From positions 1-62,659 of the forward strand of contig JAPORQ010000053.1 of the NCBI GenBank assembly GCA_026710155.1: 62,659 nucleotides of DNA, read 5' to 3'. Numbering within the stretch: the first letter of the stretch is position 1; each line of letters begins with the position of its first letter. The notes below the pieces were generated by a model. That model saw nothing but the letters and a program-made list of their open reading frames with translations. It ran no database searches and was not told the origin of the DNA. This DNA comes from Paracoccaceae bacterium. GTDB lineage: Bacteria > Pseudomonadota > Alphaproteobacteria > Rhodobacterales > Rhodobacteraceae. The position numbers and the translations under genes were made by a program. Shown here piece by piece: positions 46,901-55,307 of the stretch.

Positions 46901-49075
46901 CCTGACAGCATTCTCTTCCCTTGTCAGGAATTCTGCCTCTTCCAGCCAGGATAATGCCGTACGGATACGACTGTCATCAGTAGCGAAATCCCGATCAAAA
47001 ACACCTTCTTTATCTTCGGTGAGAATTTCTCCTGCAGTAGCGATCAACTCATCTTGGGAATGCTGCTTTCGATCAAGCTTGCGTAGTGCTTTCAAAACTG
47101 CTTGGATATCCTTCAAGGTAAGCCGGCAGAAAGCTGATAGGCTGAATTGACGTTCAACATCCTTTGATTCGTAAAGCAGTACACAATGTGCGTCTTTCCG
47201 GTCTCGTCCAGCCCTGCCGGCCTCTTGAAGGTAGTTTTCCAGTGAACTGGGAATATCGGCATGTATGACAAGCCGGACATCAGGCTTGTCAATACCCATT
47301 CCAAAGGCATTGGTGGCAACAATCACCCTCAACTCGCCCTGAAGAAATTGTTGTTGTGTTTCTTTCTTGGCTTCTGGTGACAAACCGGCATGAAAAAAAT
47401 TGGCAGAAAGATTCTTAAAACCCAGATATTCAGCTACAATTTCGGTTTGCTTTCGAGTGGCACAATAGACAATGGCACCACCTTTTTCAGGAAGATACTG
47501 CTCCAATACAAGGTAAATATCCTCATACTTTTTATCACCATTGGTTGGGATGACTTCAAAGCTTAAATTGGTTCGTTCAGAACCACCATTGAAAACAACA
47601 AGTTCAATACCAAGCTCTCCATGGAAGTAATTGGTAATATCCTCAACAACATCCGGCTTGGCAGTCGCAGTAAGACACATCACCGAGGGCAAGGATGTTG
47701 ACTTCAATCTTTCACGAATGAATCTGCCAACATATCGATAATCAGGTCTGAAATCATGCCCCCAGCGAGATAGGCAATGAGCCTCATCGATGACCCAAGT
47801 ACCTATTTCCCTTATTTCAAGCGCTTGCCTAATGGAATTGGAACGCAATTGCTCTGGGGAGATGAGAAGGATGCTTATTTCCCCCATACGGAGACGGTTT
47901 AATGCGTCAGCCCTTTCGGGCATCGACAACATACCATTGATGGTGGCACTGGAGTTGATTCCCAATTTCTCCATGCCATCCACCTGGTCTTTCATTAGCG
48001 CAACCAAAGGAGAAATAACAACTGTCAAGGCTCCGGTCTTGTCATATTGCGACAGAGCCGGCAATTGGTAACACAGGGACTTGCCGGTGCCTGTTGGAAG
48101 AATGCCCAGCACGCTTTTTCCGGTCATGGCCGTTTCGACAATAGCCTGTTGCAGTGGCTTGCCCTTTCCGTCATCTGGTTCGGGCCTGAAACCCTGAAAC
48201 CCAAACCAGCGTTTCAACTCTTTGCTTACGTCATGGTGCTCGCTACACCAAACACAGGCAACATCTCCACAGGATTGATTTCGAAGTCGATTGACCAGTT
48301 CCGCAGTTTTTGGAAATTGCATTCTAACCCAGGGTGGCATGACTGAATTGCCACCAGCAACAGACAGCCAAGCCAAAGTGTAAGCCAATTCCCAGCGATA
48401 TTGTTTTGCGGATGTAAAAACTTCATCGCTGTAGAATTTACACGTTATGTTTTTCAACAAACTTTTAATGGCAATTGTGGCGTCATCTTGAGTAGGTCTT
48501 TGGACTTGTCTAATATGGCAAAACATCTCGTCAAGCGCATAATCCGATCCTTCCGGTTGAGGGGTACAAAGCCAATGCCAGGCTTTAAGTAAATCAGGTA
48601 GTGCCTTTCTAAATTCCTCCAACTGGTCATCAAAGACCTTTAGTGCAAGGCGGGAATCCAATTCAGGGTCGTTGAGTTGTCCCTGCGTGATTTTGCCATC
48701 TTTATAGTGTTTGACCAAACTGTGATAAGGGTTTCTGGGAAACGCCAAAGGGCTGAGTTTCAATGTATCTACAACAGGAAGATTGAGTAATCTAAGATCT
48801 GGTTTTGTTGCTTCGAGGAAGGGCAGATCAAACGAGAGTAAATTGTGTCCCAGTATGAATGGTATACCTTTGGCATACTCATCAAGCAGGTTGAGACCAC
48901 GAACAATGTCTTTGCTGGAATATGTAAATCCCTTATCGCGGCCATAACATACACCACCGATGGCTTTTATAACATTCTCTTTGTTCACTTCCAGATCCAA
49001 CGAAAGGCAGACTGGCTTGAGAGATGCACCCTCCATCGCAAAGCAAAGGGGATTGGCAAGTTTGTCCATATTCAA
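43928..49075 (-). CDS. Giant DEDD exonuclease - RecQ helicase - UvrD/Rep helicase fusion
   Basis: 1715 residues, intact. Residues 20-150 form a DnaQ/DEDD-type 3'-5' exonuclease: LDLE (Asp27, Glu29), LGHNLLSFD (Asp83) and ELDSRLAL (Asp140). A C-x4-C-x2-C-x2-HH cluster lies at 269-281. The RecQ core follows: LPTGTGKS (326-333), VIDEAHC (DEAH 430-433), LTATA, and NYLQEAGRAGRDR (614-626). Winged-helix-like linkers occupy about 650-1090. The UvrD/Rep domain has AGPGSGKT (1117-1124), VDEYQD (1239-1244), GDDDQNIYSFQGA, ANYRST, TAHRAKGLEFD (1517-1527) and YYVAMTRAQK. An unassigned domain ends the protein. ATG 49069 is two codons inside the TTG start used for numbering. Its neighbours, RloAB and HigBA, suggest a defence role; DNA repair is the alternative. 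Confidence 0.9.
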   Translation of the reverse strand: MNMDKLANPLCFAMEGASLKPVCLSLDLEVNKENVIKAIGGVCYGRDKGFTYSSKDIVRGLNLLDEYAKGIPFILGHNLLSFDLPFLEATKPDLRLLNLPVVDTLKLSPLAFPRNPYHSLVKHYKDGKITQGQLNDPELDSRLALKVFDDQLEEFRKALPDLLKAWHWLCTPQPEGSDYALDEMFCHIRQVQRPTQDDATIAIKSLLKNITCKFYSDEVFTSAKQYRWELAYTLAWLSVAGGNSVMPPWVRMQFPKTAELVNRLRNQSCGDVACVWCSEHHDVSKELKRWFGFQGFRPEPDDGKGKPLQQAIVETAMTGKSVLGILPTGTGKSLCYQLPALSQYDKTGALTVVISPLVALMKDQVDGMEKLGINSSATINGMLSMPERADALNRLRMGEISILLISPEQLRSNSIRQALEIREIGTWVIDEAHCLSRWGHDFRPDYRYVGRFIRERLKSTSLPSVMCLTATAKPDVVEDITNYFHGELGIELVVFNGGSERTNLSFEVIPTNGDKKYEDIYLVLEQYLPEKGGAIVYCATRKQTEIVAEYLGFKNLSANFFHAGLSPEAKKETQQQFLQGELRVIVATNAFGMGIDKPDVRLVIHADIPSSLENYLQEAGRAGRDRKDAHCVLLYESKDVERQFSLSAFCRLTLKDIQAVLKALRKLDRKQHSQDELIATAGEILTEDKEGVFDRDFATDDSRIRTALSWLEEAEFLTREENAVRIFPSALQIPTIREAKKIILKQKIRKDYKKQLEKIVEVLIEADSSQGITTDELMVVSGLNPEQVRKALYDLESFGIASNDTVITAFVHVGIKGRSEDRLDEVLQLEKALISQMREAAPDLGRGDSTSLHLRHASSSLRKQNLQNPLPDRLWRIIRRIRDDVPSHGDETVRSLTTRKLNSEMINIKLECNWEQLERNAQYRREGAKILLRHLIDRLPKGTRGKDLLAETTIGNLLGAIKSDLVLASHVKDLNKLLDSSLLWLHEMEVIRLNKGLAIFRPAMTIRMKKDDRRRFVKADFTALDLHYKGQVLQIHVIKEFATKGLEEMRVALQLAKDYFALREDRFLSCWLPGRYKEIYRQTTPESWKAIVEDLKNPFQQEIVADDREDTNVLVLAGPGSGKTRVLVHRIAYLIRVRRENPRGIIALTYNRHASIEIRQRLRELIGEDAQGVTVLTCHSLAMRLAGISFDGQDEKGNEDLFRKSLSLATDLLNGKELDADDADDQRDRLLRGFRWILVDEYQDINKEQYELISALAGRSLQDNENKLTLFAVGDDDQNIYSFQGASVEFIRKFETDYKAQLKYLTANYRSTHNIVDASNTIIQNARERMKENHSIQVNKARAKDAPGGVWTDLDVVSRGRVQVLKLERDDQVFQARVVMEELLRMSRLDPDWDWSRCAVIARNWETLSPVQSFCEARNIPVEMARDEIPNFWRLRQTRSFVDWLRRRGSRLVKGEEMKMWLQTQVPDNWQELLVQAIDEHALEVGGEEYPVDQVIEWLAEWGREIRCRQKNLLLLTAHRAKGLEFDHVAILNGNWNRGENEDSDAHLRLYYVAMTRAQKTLTLAPARFKRFKSLQHVDSIIYRSPVELLPCSKQFYFKYDRSSLKNVNISFAGFKNPNNRIHKAIADLVIGDSLKIKLGKDNKWFVMDANNQLVGKMAGAFQPRNGMRIKSARVFAIVGWSKELSKPEFQSGLQSENWEVVLPEIIYEPISFNI

Positions 49076-49260
49076 ATCATTGATAGGCTTTGATGGTAGA
49101 ACTCAAGTACAAGTTTATTTTATTAATTGACCATTAATTTTTTTCACAATTCCCTCCTTAGGACTTTTTCCATCTTGTTCTTACATTAGTAGACGACAAT
49201 AGATTTTCCTTCATCTTTTTGGAATTGAGAGAAAGTAGAATAAATTTGTGCTTGGATACT

Positions 49261-49272
49261 TGATACGCATCA
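49261..49272. promoter_or_regulatory. Candidate HigA operator
   Basis: Imperfect palindrome TGATACGCATCA, with another GATAC copy just upstream, 30 bases before higB. HigA proteins autorepress at short dyads in this position. Weak evidence. Confidence 0.25.
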
Positions 49273-49301
49273 CGTACCATGTTATTTTGAATAGAGTAAA
49301 T

Positions 49302-49586
49302 ATGATTGCTACCTTCAAGAATAAAGAGTCCGAAAAACTATGGTTGGGAGAATCATCTTGCAAGTACCCTCCGGAGATTCAGCAAAGGGCACTTCGCAAA
49401 CTTCGTCAACTTGATGCCGCCATGACAATGGAAGACCTAAAAAACCCACCTGGGAATCAACTGGAGCAATTAGAAAGAAATAGAAAAGGATTCATGAGTA
49501 TCAGAATTAATAAACAGTGGCGATTATGCTTTGAGTTTACCAATGGTAAAGCGTTTGAAGTACATATTGTTGATTATCATAAATAG
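49302..49586 (+). CDS. higB: HigB-type toxin
   Basis: 94 residues from ATG 49302; the frame opens at 49248 but the extra residues are unconserved. RelE/HigB fold: FKNKESEKLWLGESSCKYPPEIQQRALRKLRQLDAA, NPPGNQLEQLERNRKGFMSIRINKQWRLCFEF, VHIVDYHK. HigB enzymes cleave mRNA on the ribosome. The toxin-first order, with higA 22 bases downstream, is the normal hig layout. Divergent from the giant helicase gene with about 230 bases between. Intact, unlike the other TA toxins in the window. Confidence 0.9.
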   Translation: MIATFKNKESEKLWLGESSCKYPPEIQQRALRKLRQLDAAMTMEDLKNPPGNQLEQLERNRKGFMSIRINKQWRLCFEFTNGKAFEVHIVDYHK

Positions 49587-49608
49587 TGGAAAATTATGGA
49601 AGGATTAA

Positions 49609-49929
49609 ATGAAAATGGCCATGTTAAAGAATCCACATCCTGGTGATATATTAAAACATGAGTTTATAAACGAAATCGGGATGAGCCAGAATAAACTTGC
49701 TGATTGTCTTGGAGTACCACCTAATAGAATCCATTCAATCGTAAAGGGCTCGCGTAGGATAACAGCTGATACCGATCTTAGGTTATGCAAGTTTTTTGGG
49801 CTTTCCGAAGGTTACTTCCTGCGTCTACAAAATACATATGATACAATGGAAGCAAAACGCTCAATGGCTAAGCAGGTTGAAGGTATAGTGCCTTATACCC
49901 TCATAACTGGTGAAAAGGAATTTGCTTGA
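49609..49929 (+). CDS. higA: HigA-type antitoxin
   Basis: 106 residues with an XRE helix-turn-helix: HPGDILKHEFINEIGMSQNKLADCLGVPPNRIHSIVKGSRRITADTDLRLCKFFGLSEGYFLRLQ, the standard HigA pattern. AAGGA lies before ATG 49609. It neutralises HigB and represses the operon. The C-terminal extension (VEGIVPYTLITGEKEFA) is short and unremarkable. Confidence 0.92.
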   Translation: MKMAMLKNPHPGDILKHEFINEIGMSQNKLADCLGVPPNRIHSIVKGSRRITADTDLRLCKFFGLSEGYFLRLQNTYDTMEAKRSMAKQVEGIVPYTLITGEKEFA

Positions 49930-50159
49930 CTAAAGCAATTATAGTTACCCTTTTTATCCAAGAATCGTGATGAAGTTCTTGAAAGATATATGATCTTTTC
50001 CCAAGGATATGCTTTCACCACAAATGTATAATTTGGGACACGGGTGAGATCAGTGGGTAAGCCATCGAGCCGAACAAGGTTTTGGCTCAAAGAAATCAAG
50101 GGGCAATATCGGGATTAAATTATCTTGTTATTGGCGTACAAGAATCCCACAAATCCTTC

Positions 50160-50753
50160 CTAATAATCACCTGTATTGAAGAAAGATTGTTCAATGGCTT
50201 CGAGAAACGATTGGGCTGAGGAACTTGGAGACAGTAGTAGAAAACCTTCCTCGGATTCTCGAACCAGAACCGAACTGAGATGTTCCATCACGGTTCTGGC
50301 ACATTTTCCTACTGGGAAGTTATTTAAATCAAGGGGACAAATTCTTTCCATAGCCTGAAAAATGTCCGGTCCAGACAATCTGATCTGGCACCAATTGTCG
50401 GTTTGATCGGTAATATAGCCTGTATTGCCCAATTTTTCCTGAACCGTTAACTCCGGATAAAGTCCATCCCGCTCAAAGAGGGCAAAAATCTGGTCAGGAC
50501 TCATCCACAGAAACAAAAAATCCCTGTTTTGGGAAAAAACAGAATGCCCGGGTTCAGGTGGGCAGGGGCCAAAGGCATTGGTGAAATCACTGGCAAATAC
50601 ATCCTCGTTGTCTCTTGGAATTGCAATAGAAACGATGGCCTGGGTAGAAACAATATCCAGATAATTGTCACCAAAATAGCGTTCTTTACCCCAGAGGAAT
50701 GGGAATGGTTCCAGTTGATAATCAGCCACGCTGTCTTTCTCCGTCAGGATCAT
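50160..50753 (-). CDS. soxG: Sarcosine oxidase gamma subunit
   Basis: 197 residues. Weakly conserved family related to the GcvT/YgfZ fold: VSTQAIVSIAIPRDNEDVF, FLFLWMSPDQIFALFERDG, TDQTDNWCQIRLSGPDIFQAMERICPLDLNNFP, and VLVRESEEGFLLLSPSSSAQSFLEAI. It is a structural subunit of the heterotetrameric enzyme. Its start overlaps the end of soxA by about 30 bases. Last gene of soxBDAG. Confidence 0.88.
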   Translation of the reverse strand: MILTEKDSVADYQLEPFPFLWGKERYFGDNYLDIVSTQAIVSIAIPRDNEDVFASDFTNAFGPCPPEPGHSVFSQNRDFLFLWMSPDQIFALFERDGLYPELTVQEKLGNTGYITDQTDNWCQIRLSGPDIFQAMERICPLDLNNFPVGKCARTVMEHLSSVLVRESEEGFLLLSPSSSAQSFLEAIEQSFFNTGDY

Positions 50754-53664
50754 AAAAATGTGGAGAACAGATTTTCACATCGGTGTTTTTGCCTCGCAGA
50801 GGGTCAACAGCGTGGACAATTTCGTCAAACCGGTTCAAACCATTCTTGATGAATCCCAATCCAATGGTGTGTCCCATTGTAGGAGAATGGGCAACCGAGG
50901 TCATCCATCCCTCATCATTTTCGAGCTTTTTTTCCTTCCCCCTAGATATAAAATGAGCTCCGGCATTGAATTGCTGGTTTCTGTCCACGGGAACAAATCC
51001 AACCAGCCGGATTCCATCAGGCTGGTTCAGTCCAGACCGTTCCGACAATTTGTTGCCAATGGAATCCTTTTTCTTTGAGACCATATGCTCCAAACCGAGG
51101 TTAAATGCAGTCGTCTGACCGGTAAGTTCATTCCCGGCAAAATGGCCCTTTTCAATTCTCATGACACCAAGTGCTTCGGTACCGTAAGGTACGACATCAA
51201 ACTCTTGACCTGCCTTGATCAATGTTTTCATCATGGAATTGCCATAGCGAGATGGTACTGCAATTTCGTAGGCGAGTTCACCCGAAAAGGAAATTCTGAA
51301 CAAACGGGCCTTCCGTCCTCCACATACCGTGAGATTGGCACATGCCATAAAGGGGAAGGCTTGATTTGAAAGATCAAAATCATCGACAATCTTGGCAAGC
51401 AGGCTCCTTGAATTTGGTCCTGCAACTGAAAATTGTGCCCAGCCATCGGTAGTGGAAATCAAATGCACATCCAGTTGTGGCCACAGGCATTGCCTGGCAA
51501 ACTCCAGTTGCCGGAATACCAAAACGGCATTGGCCGTGGTTGTGGTAATGACATAATGGTTATCAGCCAATCTGGCAACTGTACCATCATCATAGACAAT
51601 TCCGTCTTCCCGCATCATGAGACCGTACCGAACCTTGCCAACCGGCAGTTTCAGGAAGGGATTGGAATAGACCCTGTTGAGAAACTCAGCAGTATCCCTG
51701 CCCTGGCAATCTATTTTACCTAGGGTGGAAACATCACAAACACCCACCGATTCTCGTGTGGACAAGACCTCCCGATCAACGCTTTGACGCCAATGTGTTT
51801 CTCCCTCAAGTGGGTACCATTGTGCCCTGAGCCAATTGCCGGTTTCAACAAAAACAGCACCCTGCTTCTCGGCCCACCGGTGACTTGGAGTAAATCTGGT
51901 CGGGCGGAAATGCTTGCCTCGGGACCTGCCTGCAAGTGCTCCTATGGGAATGGGGATATAAGGGGGTCGGAAAATTGTGATACCGGTTTCGGATATGGAT
52001 TTACCCGTACGTTCAGACATGATGGCCAAAGCTGATACATTCGAAGTCCTGCCCTGATCGGTTGCCATGCCTAGGGTTGTATACCTTTTGAGGTGTTCAA
52101 CATCCTGAAATCCCTCATTATGGGCTTGAGCAATATCCTTGGTGGTCACATCATTCTGCAAATCAATCCATGATCTTGATCGGGCTTCCTTCACATGCCA
52201 GAAGGGCGTTATATCAGTTGGTTCAGCCGATGTTTCAAAGTTGGGATACTGACTCGTTGGGAATCCAAGATCCTCAAGTGTCAGATTGGCTGTGGAAATA
52301 CTGGAAAGAAGGGTTGAAGACAGATCAAACAGGCCACTGGCCGAGCCCGCCACTCTCATGCCATCTGTCAAATTCTTGCCTGGTACGAACGCTTGGATTT
52401 TCTCATTCCACACAGGTTTTGTACGTTTATGACAAGTCAGGTGAACATTGGGATTCCACCCACCGGCAACAGCCAACGAATCGACCTTGATGCTTTTGCC
52501 ATCAGTCAGGATTATGGAGTTTATCGCTTTCTTACCCCTGACATCTGCAACCCTTCCACCAGCAATATAGTCATGATATTTATTGTCGGTATTTTGATCC
52601 TGATTCGGTCGTGTATCAATGACAGTTACAGCAATATCCCTATCGGCAAGGTCATTGGCCGTTTTCAACCCCGAATCATTATTGGTGAATAATGCAACCT
52701 GATCTCCAGGCTTGACGGCAAATCGATTGAGATAGGTCCTCATTGCACCTGCCAGCAGAATTCCCGGCCTGTCATTATTGCCAAAACCAATGGAGCGCTC
52801 GGTAGCACCGGTACAAATGATGGAACGCTTGGAATAGATTCTCCAGAGAACCGTTTTAGGCTTTTTGTTGATGCCCGGCAAAGCATCAGGTCTTTGTTCC
52901 AGGGCTCCAAAAATGCCATGATCATAATTGCCGAAAACCACTGTTCTAGGCAGCAACCTTACATTATCCAGGGATTTTAATTCTGCTATCGTTTGGGTTG
53001 TCCATTCCCGACCTGATTGGTTGTTGATTTCTTCCCTGTCGGAATTCAACCTGCCCCCCAAACGAAAATCCTCATCAGCCAAAATGACCCTTGCTCCTGC
53101 CCGTCCAGCCACAAGGGCAGAAAACAAGCCGCTTGGACCACCTCCAACAACCAGTATATCACAATGAAGAAAGCCCTTGTCATAATTGTCAGGGTCTGGA
53201 TATCCAGACAGTTTGCCCAATCCGGCCGAACTTCGAATTATGGGTTCATAGAGCTTTTCCCAGAACAGCTTGGGCCACATGAAGGTTTTGTAATAAAAGC
53301 CCGCCGACAGGAAAGGTGAAAGCTTGTCATTGATTCCCAAAAGGTCAAACTGAAGGGAGAGTTTGTAGTTCTGGCTTTTGGCATTGAGGTTGTCATGCAA
53401 TTCAATGTTGGTTGTCTTGGTATTCGGCTCCGAAAAACTCCCACGCCCGAGTTGGACAAGTGCGTTGGGTTCTTCCGAACCGGCTGAAAACACTCCCCTT
53501 GGGCGATGGTATTTGAAAGATCGCGCAATGAACAGCTGATTGTTTGCCAGTAGAGCGGAAGCAAGGGTATCTCCCTTGTATCCAATCCTCTTTTTGTTGT
53601 TGAAGGTAAAGGAAAAGGAATGTTCCCTGTCAATCAACCCGCCTTCTGGAAGTCTGGAAAACAT
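50722..53664 (-). CDS. soxA: Sarcosine oxidase alpha subunit
   Basis: Large subunit (980 residues from ATG 53664) of heterotetrameric sarcosine oxidase. The N-terminal ferredoxin-like fold has YKGDTLASALLANN and ARSFKYHRPRGVF. An FAD/NAD-binding domain has ILVVGGGPSGLFSALVAGRAGARVILADE and the second nucleotide motif. The C-terminal GcvT-type folate domain has STLGKIDCQGRDTAEFLNRVY and EALGVMRIEKGHFAGNELTGQTTAFNLGLEHMVS. The folate domain channels the methyl group to tetrahydrofolate. The upstream TTG 53673 is an alternative start inside soxD. Confidence 0.94.
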   Translation of the reverse strand: MFSRLPEGGLIDREHSFSFTFNNKKRIGYKGDTLASALLANNQLFIARSFKYHRPRGVFSAGSEEPNALVQLGRGSFSEPNTKTTNIELHDNLNAKSQNYKLSLQFDLLGINDKLSPFLSAGFYYKTFMWPKLFWEKLYEPIIRSSAGLGKLSGYPDPDNYDKGFLHCDILVVGGGPSGLFSALVAGRAGARVILADEDFRLGGRLNSDREEINNQSGREWTTQTIAELKSLDNVRLLPRTVVFGNYDHGIFGALEQRPDALPGINKKPKTVLWRIYSKRSIICTGATERSIGFGNNDRPGILLAGAMRTYLNRFAVKPGDQVALFTNNDSGLKTANDLADRDIAVTVIDTRPNQDQNTDNKYHDYIAGGRVADVRGKKAINSIILTDGKSIKVDSLAVAGGWNPNVHLTCHKRTKPVWNEKIQAFVPGKNLTDGMRVAGSASGLFDLSSTLLSSISTANLTLEDLGFPTSQYPNFETSAEPTDITPFWHVKEARSRSWIDLQNDVTTKDIAQAHNEGFQDVEHLKRYTTLGMATDQGRTSNVSALAIMSERTGKSISETGITIFRPPYIPIPIGALAGRSRGKHFRPTRFTPSHRWAEKQGAVFVETGNWLRAQWYPLEGETHWRQSVDREVLSTRESVGVCDVSTLGKIDCQGRDTAEFLNRVYSNPFLKLPVGKVRYGLMMREDGIVYDDGTVARLADNHYVITTTTANAVLVFRQLEFARQCLWPQLDVHLISTTDGWAQFSVAGPNSRSLLAKIVDDFDLSNQAFPFMACANLTVCGGRKARLFRISFSGELAYEIAVPSRYGNSMMKTLIKAGQEFDVVPYGTEALGVMRIEKGHFAGNELTGQTTAFNLGLEHMVSKKKDSIGNKLSERSGLNQPDGIRLVGFVPVDRNQQFNAGAHFISRGKEKKLENDEGWMTSVAHSPTMGHTIGLGFIKNGLNRFDEIVHAVDPLRGKNTDVKICSPHFYDPDGERQRG

Positions 53665-53669
53665 GACTC

Positions 53670-53951
53670 TCAACGCCCCATTGCCAGTGCGATCTGCCTG
53701 GCCAATTCCACATTCAGGATTTCATGGGTAAGCGTGTTTCTGGTGACCACCAGCCAGGACCTGTCACCCTGCTCGTGATACCAAAGTTCCCGGTGCATGC
53801 CTTCGGGGTTGTCCCTGAGGTAGAGATATTCAAAAAACTCCTTACCGGCATCTGGATTCTCCCAGTCGGGACGAGCGATCAGACTTGCATCCCCCAGATA
53901 AACGAATTCCGCTGCATCTCTTGGGCCCAGAAGTGGATGTTCGATAATCAT
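53670..53951 (-). CDS. soxD: Sarcosine oxidase delta subunit, zinc-ligand-poor variant
   Basis: 93 residues. Family landmarks are present: GPRDAAEFVYLGDASLIARP, the YLYLRDNPEGMHRELWYHEQGDRSW segment and RNTLTHEI. In characterised SoxD a zinc ion is held by a C-P-x-C-G pair, a His and a later Cys. Here the first pair reads HPLLG and the later Cys position reads Asp (EQGDRSW), so most ligands are missing. The subunit may be structural without zinc. Lies between soxB and soxA, coupled to both. Confidence 0.9.
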   Translation of the reverse strand: MIIEHPLLGPRDAAEFVYLGDASLIARPDWENPDAGKEFFEYLYLRDNPEGMHRELWYHEQGDRSWLVVTRNTLTHEILNVELARQIALAMGR

Positions 53952-53963
53952 TGATCTCTAATC

Positions 53964-55211
53964 CTAATGAAGATTGGGTTGGGCCCCAACACCTTTTTCA
54001 TCGATCATCAGCCCCTTGCTGAAGCGGTCAAGGCGAAATGCGTTTGCAGTATGATGGGGTTCATCCGTGGCAAGCAAATGAGCCATGCAATATCCCGAAG
54101 CCGGGGTAGCCTTGAATCCTCCATAACACCAGCCGCCATTGAAATACAATCCGGAAATATGGGTTTTGTCAATTATGGGCGACCCGTCCATGGACATATC
54201 CATCAGACCTCCCCACATCCTCAACAACCTGGCCTTTCCTATCATCGGCATGATCGCCATGCCTCCTTCGCAAACATCTTCTACGGTTGGCAAATTACCC
54301 CTTTGGGCATAGGAGTTGTAACCATCAAGATCACCACCGAAAACCAACCCTCCCTTGTCTGATTGGCTGACATAGAAATGCCCTGCACCAAAGGTAATGA
54401 CACCGGGAAGGCAAGGCTTCAACCCTTCTGAAACAAAGGCTTGCAAAACATGGGATTCAATTGGCAGACGCATTCCCGCCTGTGCCATTACCTTGCTGGA
54501 GGAGCCGGCAACACTTACACCAACCTTATTGGCTTTTATCGCTCCTTTGGTTGTTTCGACTCCCCGACAGATACCATCCATGATATCAAATCCGGTCACT
54601 TCACAATTTTGAATGATATCGACTCCCAAACGATCTGCTCCCCTGGCATAACCCCAGACCACGGCATCGTGTCGTACCGTACCCCCACGTGGCTGCCAAA
54701 GAGCCCCCTTGACAGGGAAACGGGCGTTTTCGTAATCCAGGAACGGACACATTTTACGGATGAGATTTTCGTCCAGCAGAACGGCATCAGCCCCTGCCAG
54801 CAGCATCGAGTTGCCTCTTCTGGCAAAGGCATCCCGTTGAGGGTCGGAGTGAAACAGATTCAGTATGCCCCGTTGTGAAACCATGGCGTTGAAGTTGAAA
54901 TCCTGTTCCAGCCCCTCCCACAGTTTCATTGAAAATTCATAAAAGGGTTCATTATCCGGCAGAAGATAGTTTGATCTGATTATGGTTGTGTTGCGTCCGG
55001 TATTGCCCGAACCAAGCCATCCTTTCTCCAAAACCGCAACCTTTCTTATGCCATATACCTTGGCCAGGTAGTAGGCAGCGGCCATTCCATGTCCAGCGCC
55101 AATAATGATGACATCATAGTGCTGCTGAGGTTCCGGATCACGCCACATCACCGGCCAATCCTTATTGCCTCGCAGACCTTGTCTAAATATGTTCCAGAGT
55201 GAATACTTCAT
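53964..55211 (-). CDS. soxB: Sarcosine oxidase beta subunit
   Basis: 415-residue flavoprotein subunit carrying the sarcosine-oxidising site. The FAD-binding motif is DVIIIGAGHGMAAAYYLAKVYG, followed by WLGSGNTGRNTTIIRSNYLL. RHDAVVWGYARGADRLGVDI holds the His region used for covalent FMN in this family. GGLMDMSMDGSPIID and FNGGWCYGGFKATPASG complete the pattern. First gene of the minus-strand soxBDAG operon, divergent from the GlxA-type regulator. Products are glycine, and H2O2 plus methylene-tetrahydrofolate or formaldehyde. Confidence 0.95.
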   Translation of the reverse strand: MKYSLWNIFRQGLRGNKDWPVMWRDPEPQQHYDVIIIGAGHGMAAAYYLAKVYGIRKVAVLEKGWLGSGNTGRNTTIIRSNYLLPDNEPFYEFSMKLWEGLEQDFNFNAMVSQRGILNLFHSDPQRDAFARRGNSMLLAGADAVLLDENLIRKMCPFLDYENARFPVKGALWQPRGGTVRHDAVVWGYARGADRLGVDIIQNCEVTGFDIMDGICRGVETTKGAIKANKVGVSVAGSSSKVMAQAGMRLPIESHVLQAFVSEGLKPCLPGVITFGAGHFYVSQSDKGGLVFGGDLDGYNSYAQRGNLPTVEDVCEGGMAIMPMIGKARLLRMWGGLMDMSMDGSPIIDKTHISGLYFNGGWCYGGFKATPASGYCMAHLLATDEPHHTANAFRLDRFSKGLMIDEKGVGAQPNLH

Positions 55212-55234
55212 TGATTGCCAAACTCACAATTAAT

Positions 55235-55255
55235 GCATGATATTGCTATCCATGC
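55235..55255. promoter_or_regulatory. Candidate operator between soxB and the GlxA-type regulator
   Basis: An imperfect dyad with GCATG and CATGC arms (GCATGATA...TATCCATGC) lies in the short divergent intergenic region. GlxA-type activators bind such sites near the genes they control. Symmetry and position only. Confidence 0.3.
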
Positions 55256-55307
55256 TAAATGTATATTGCAAAACAGGACAGAAACTTAACAAATTCGGAC
55301 ATGTATT

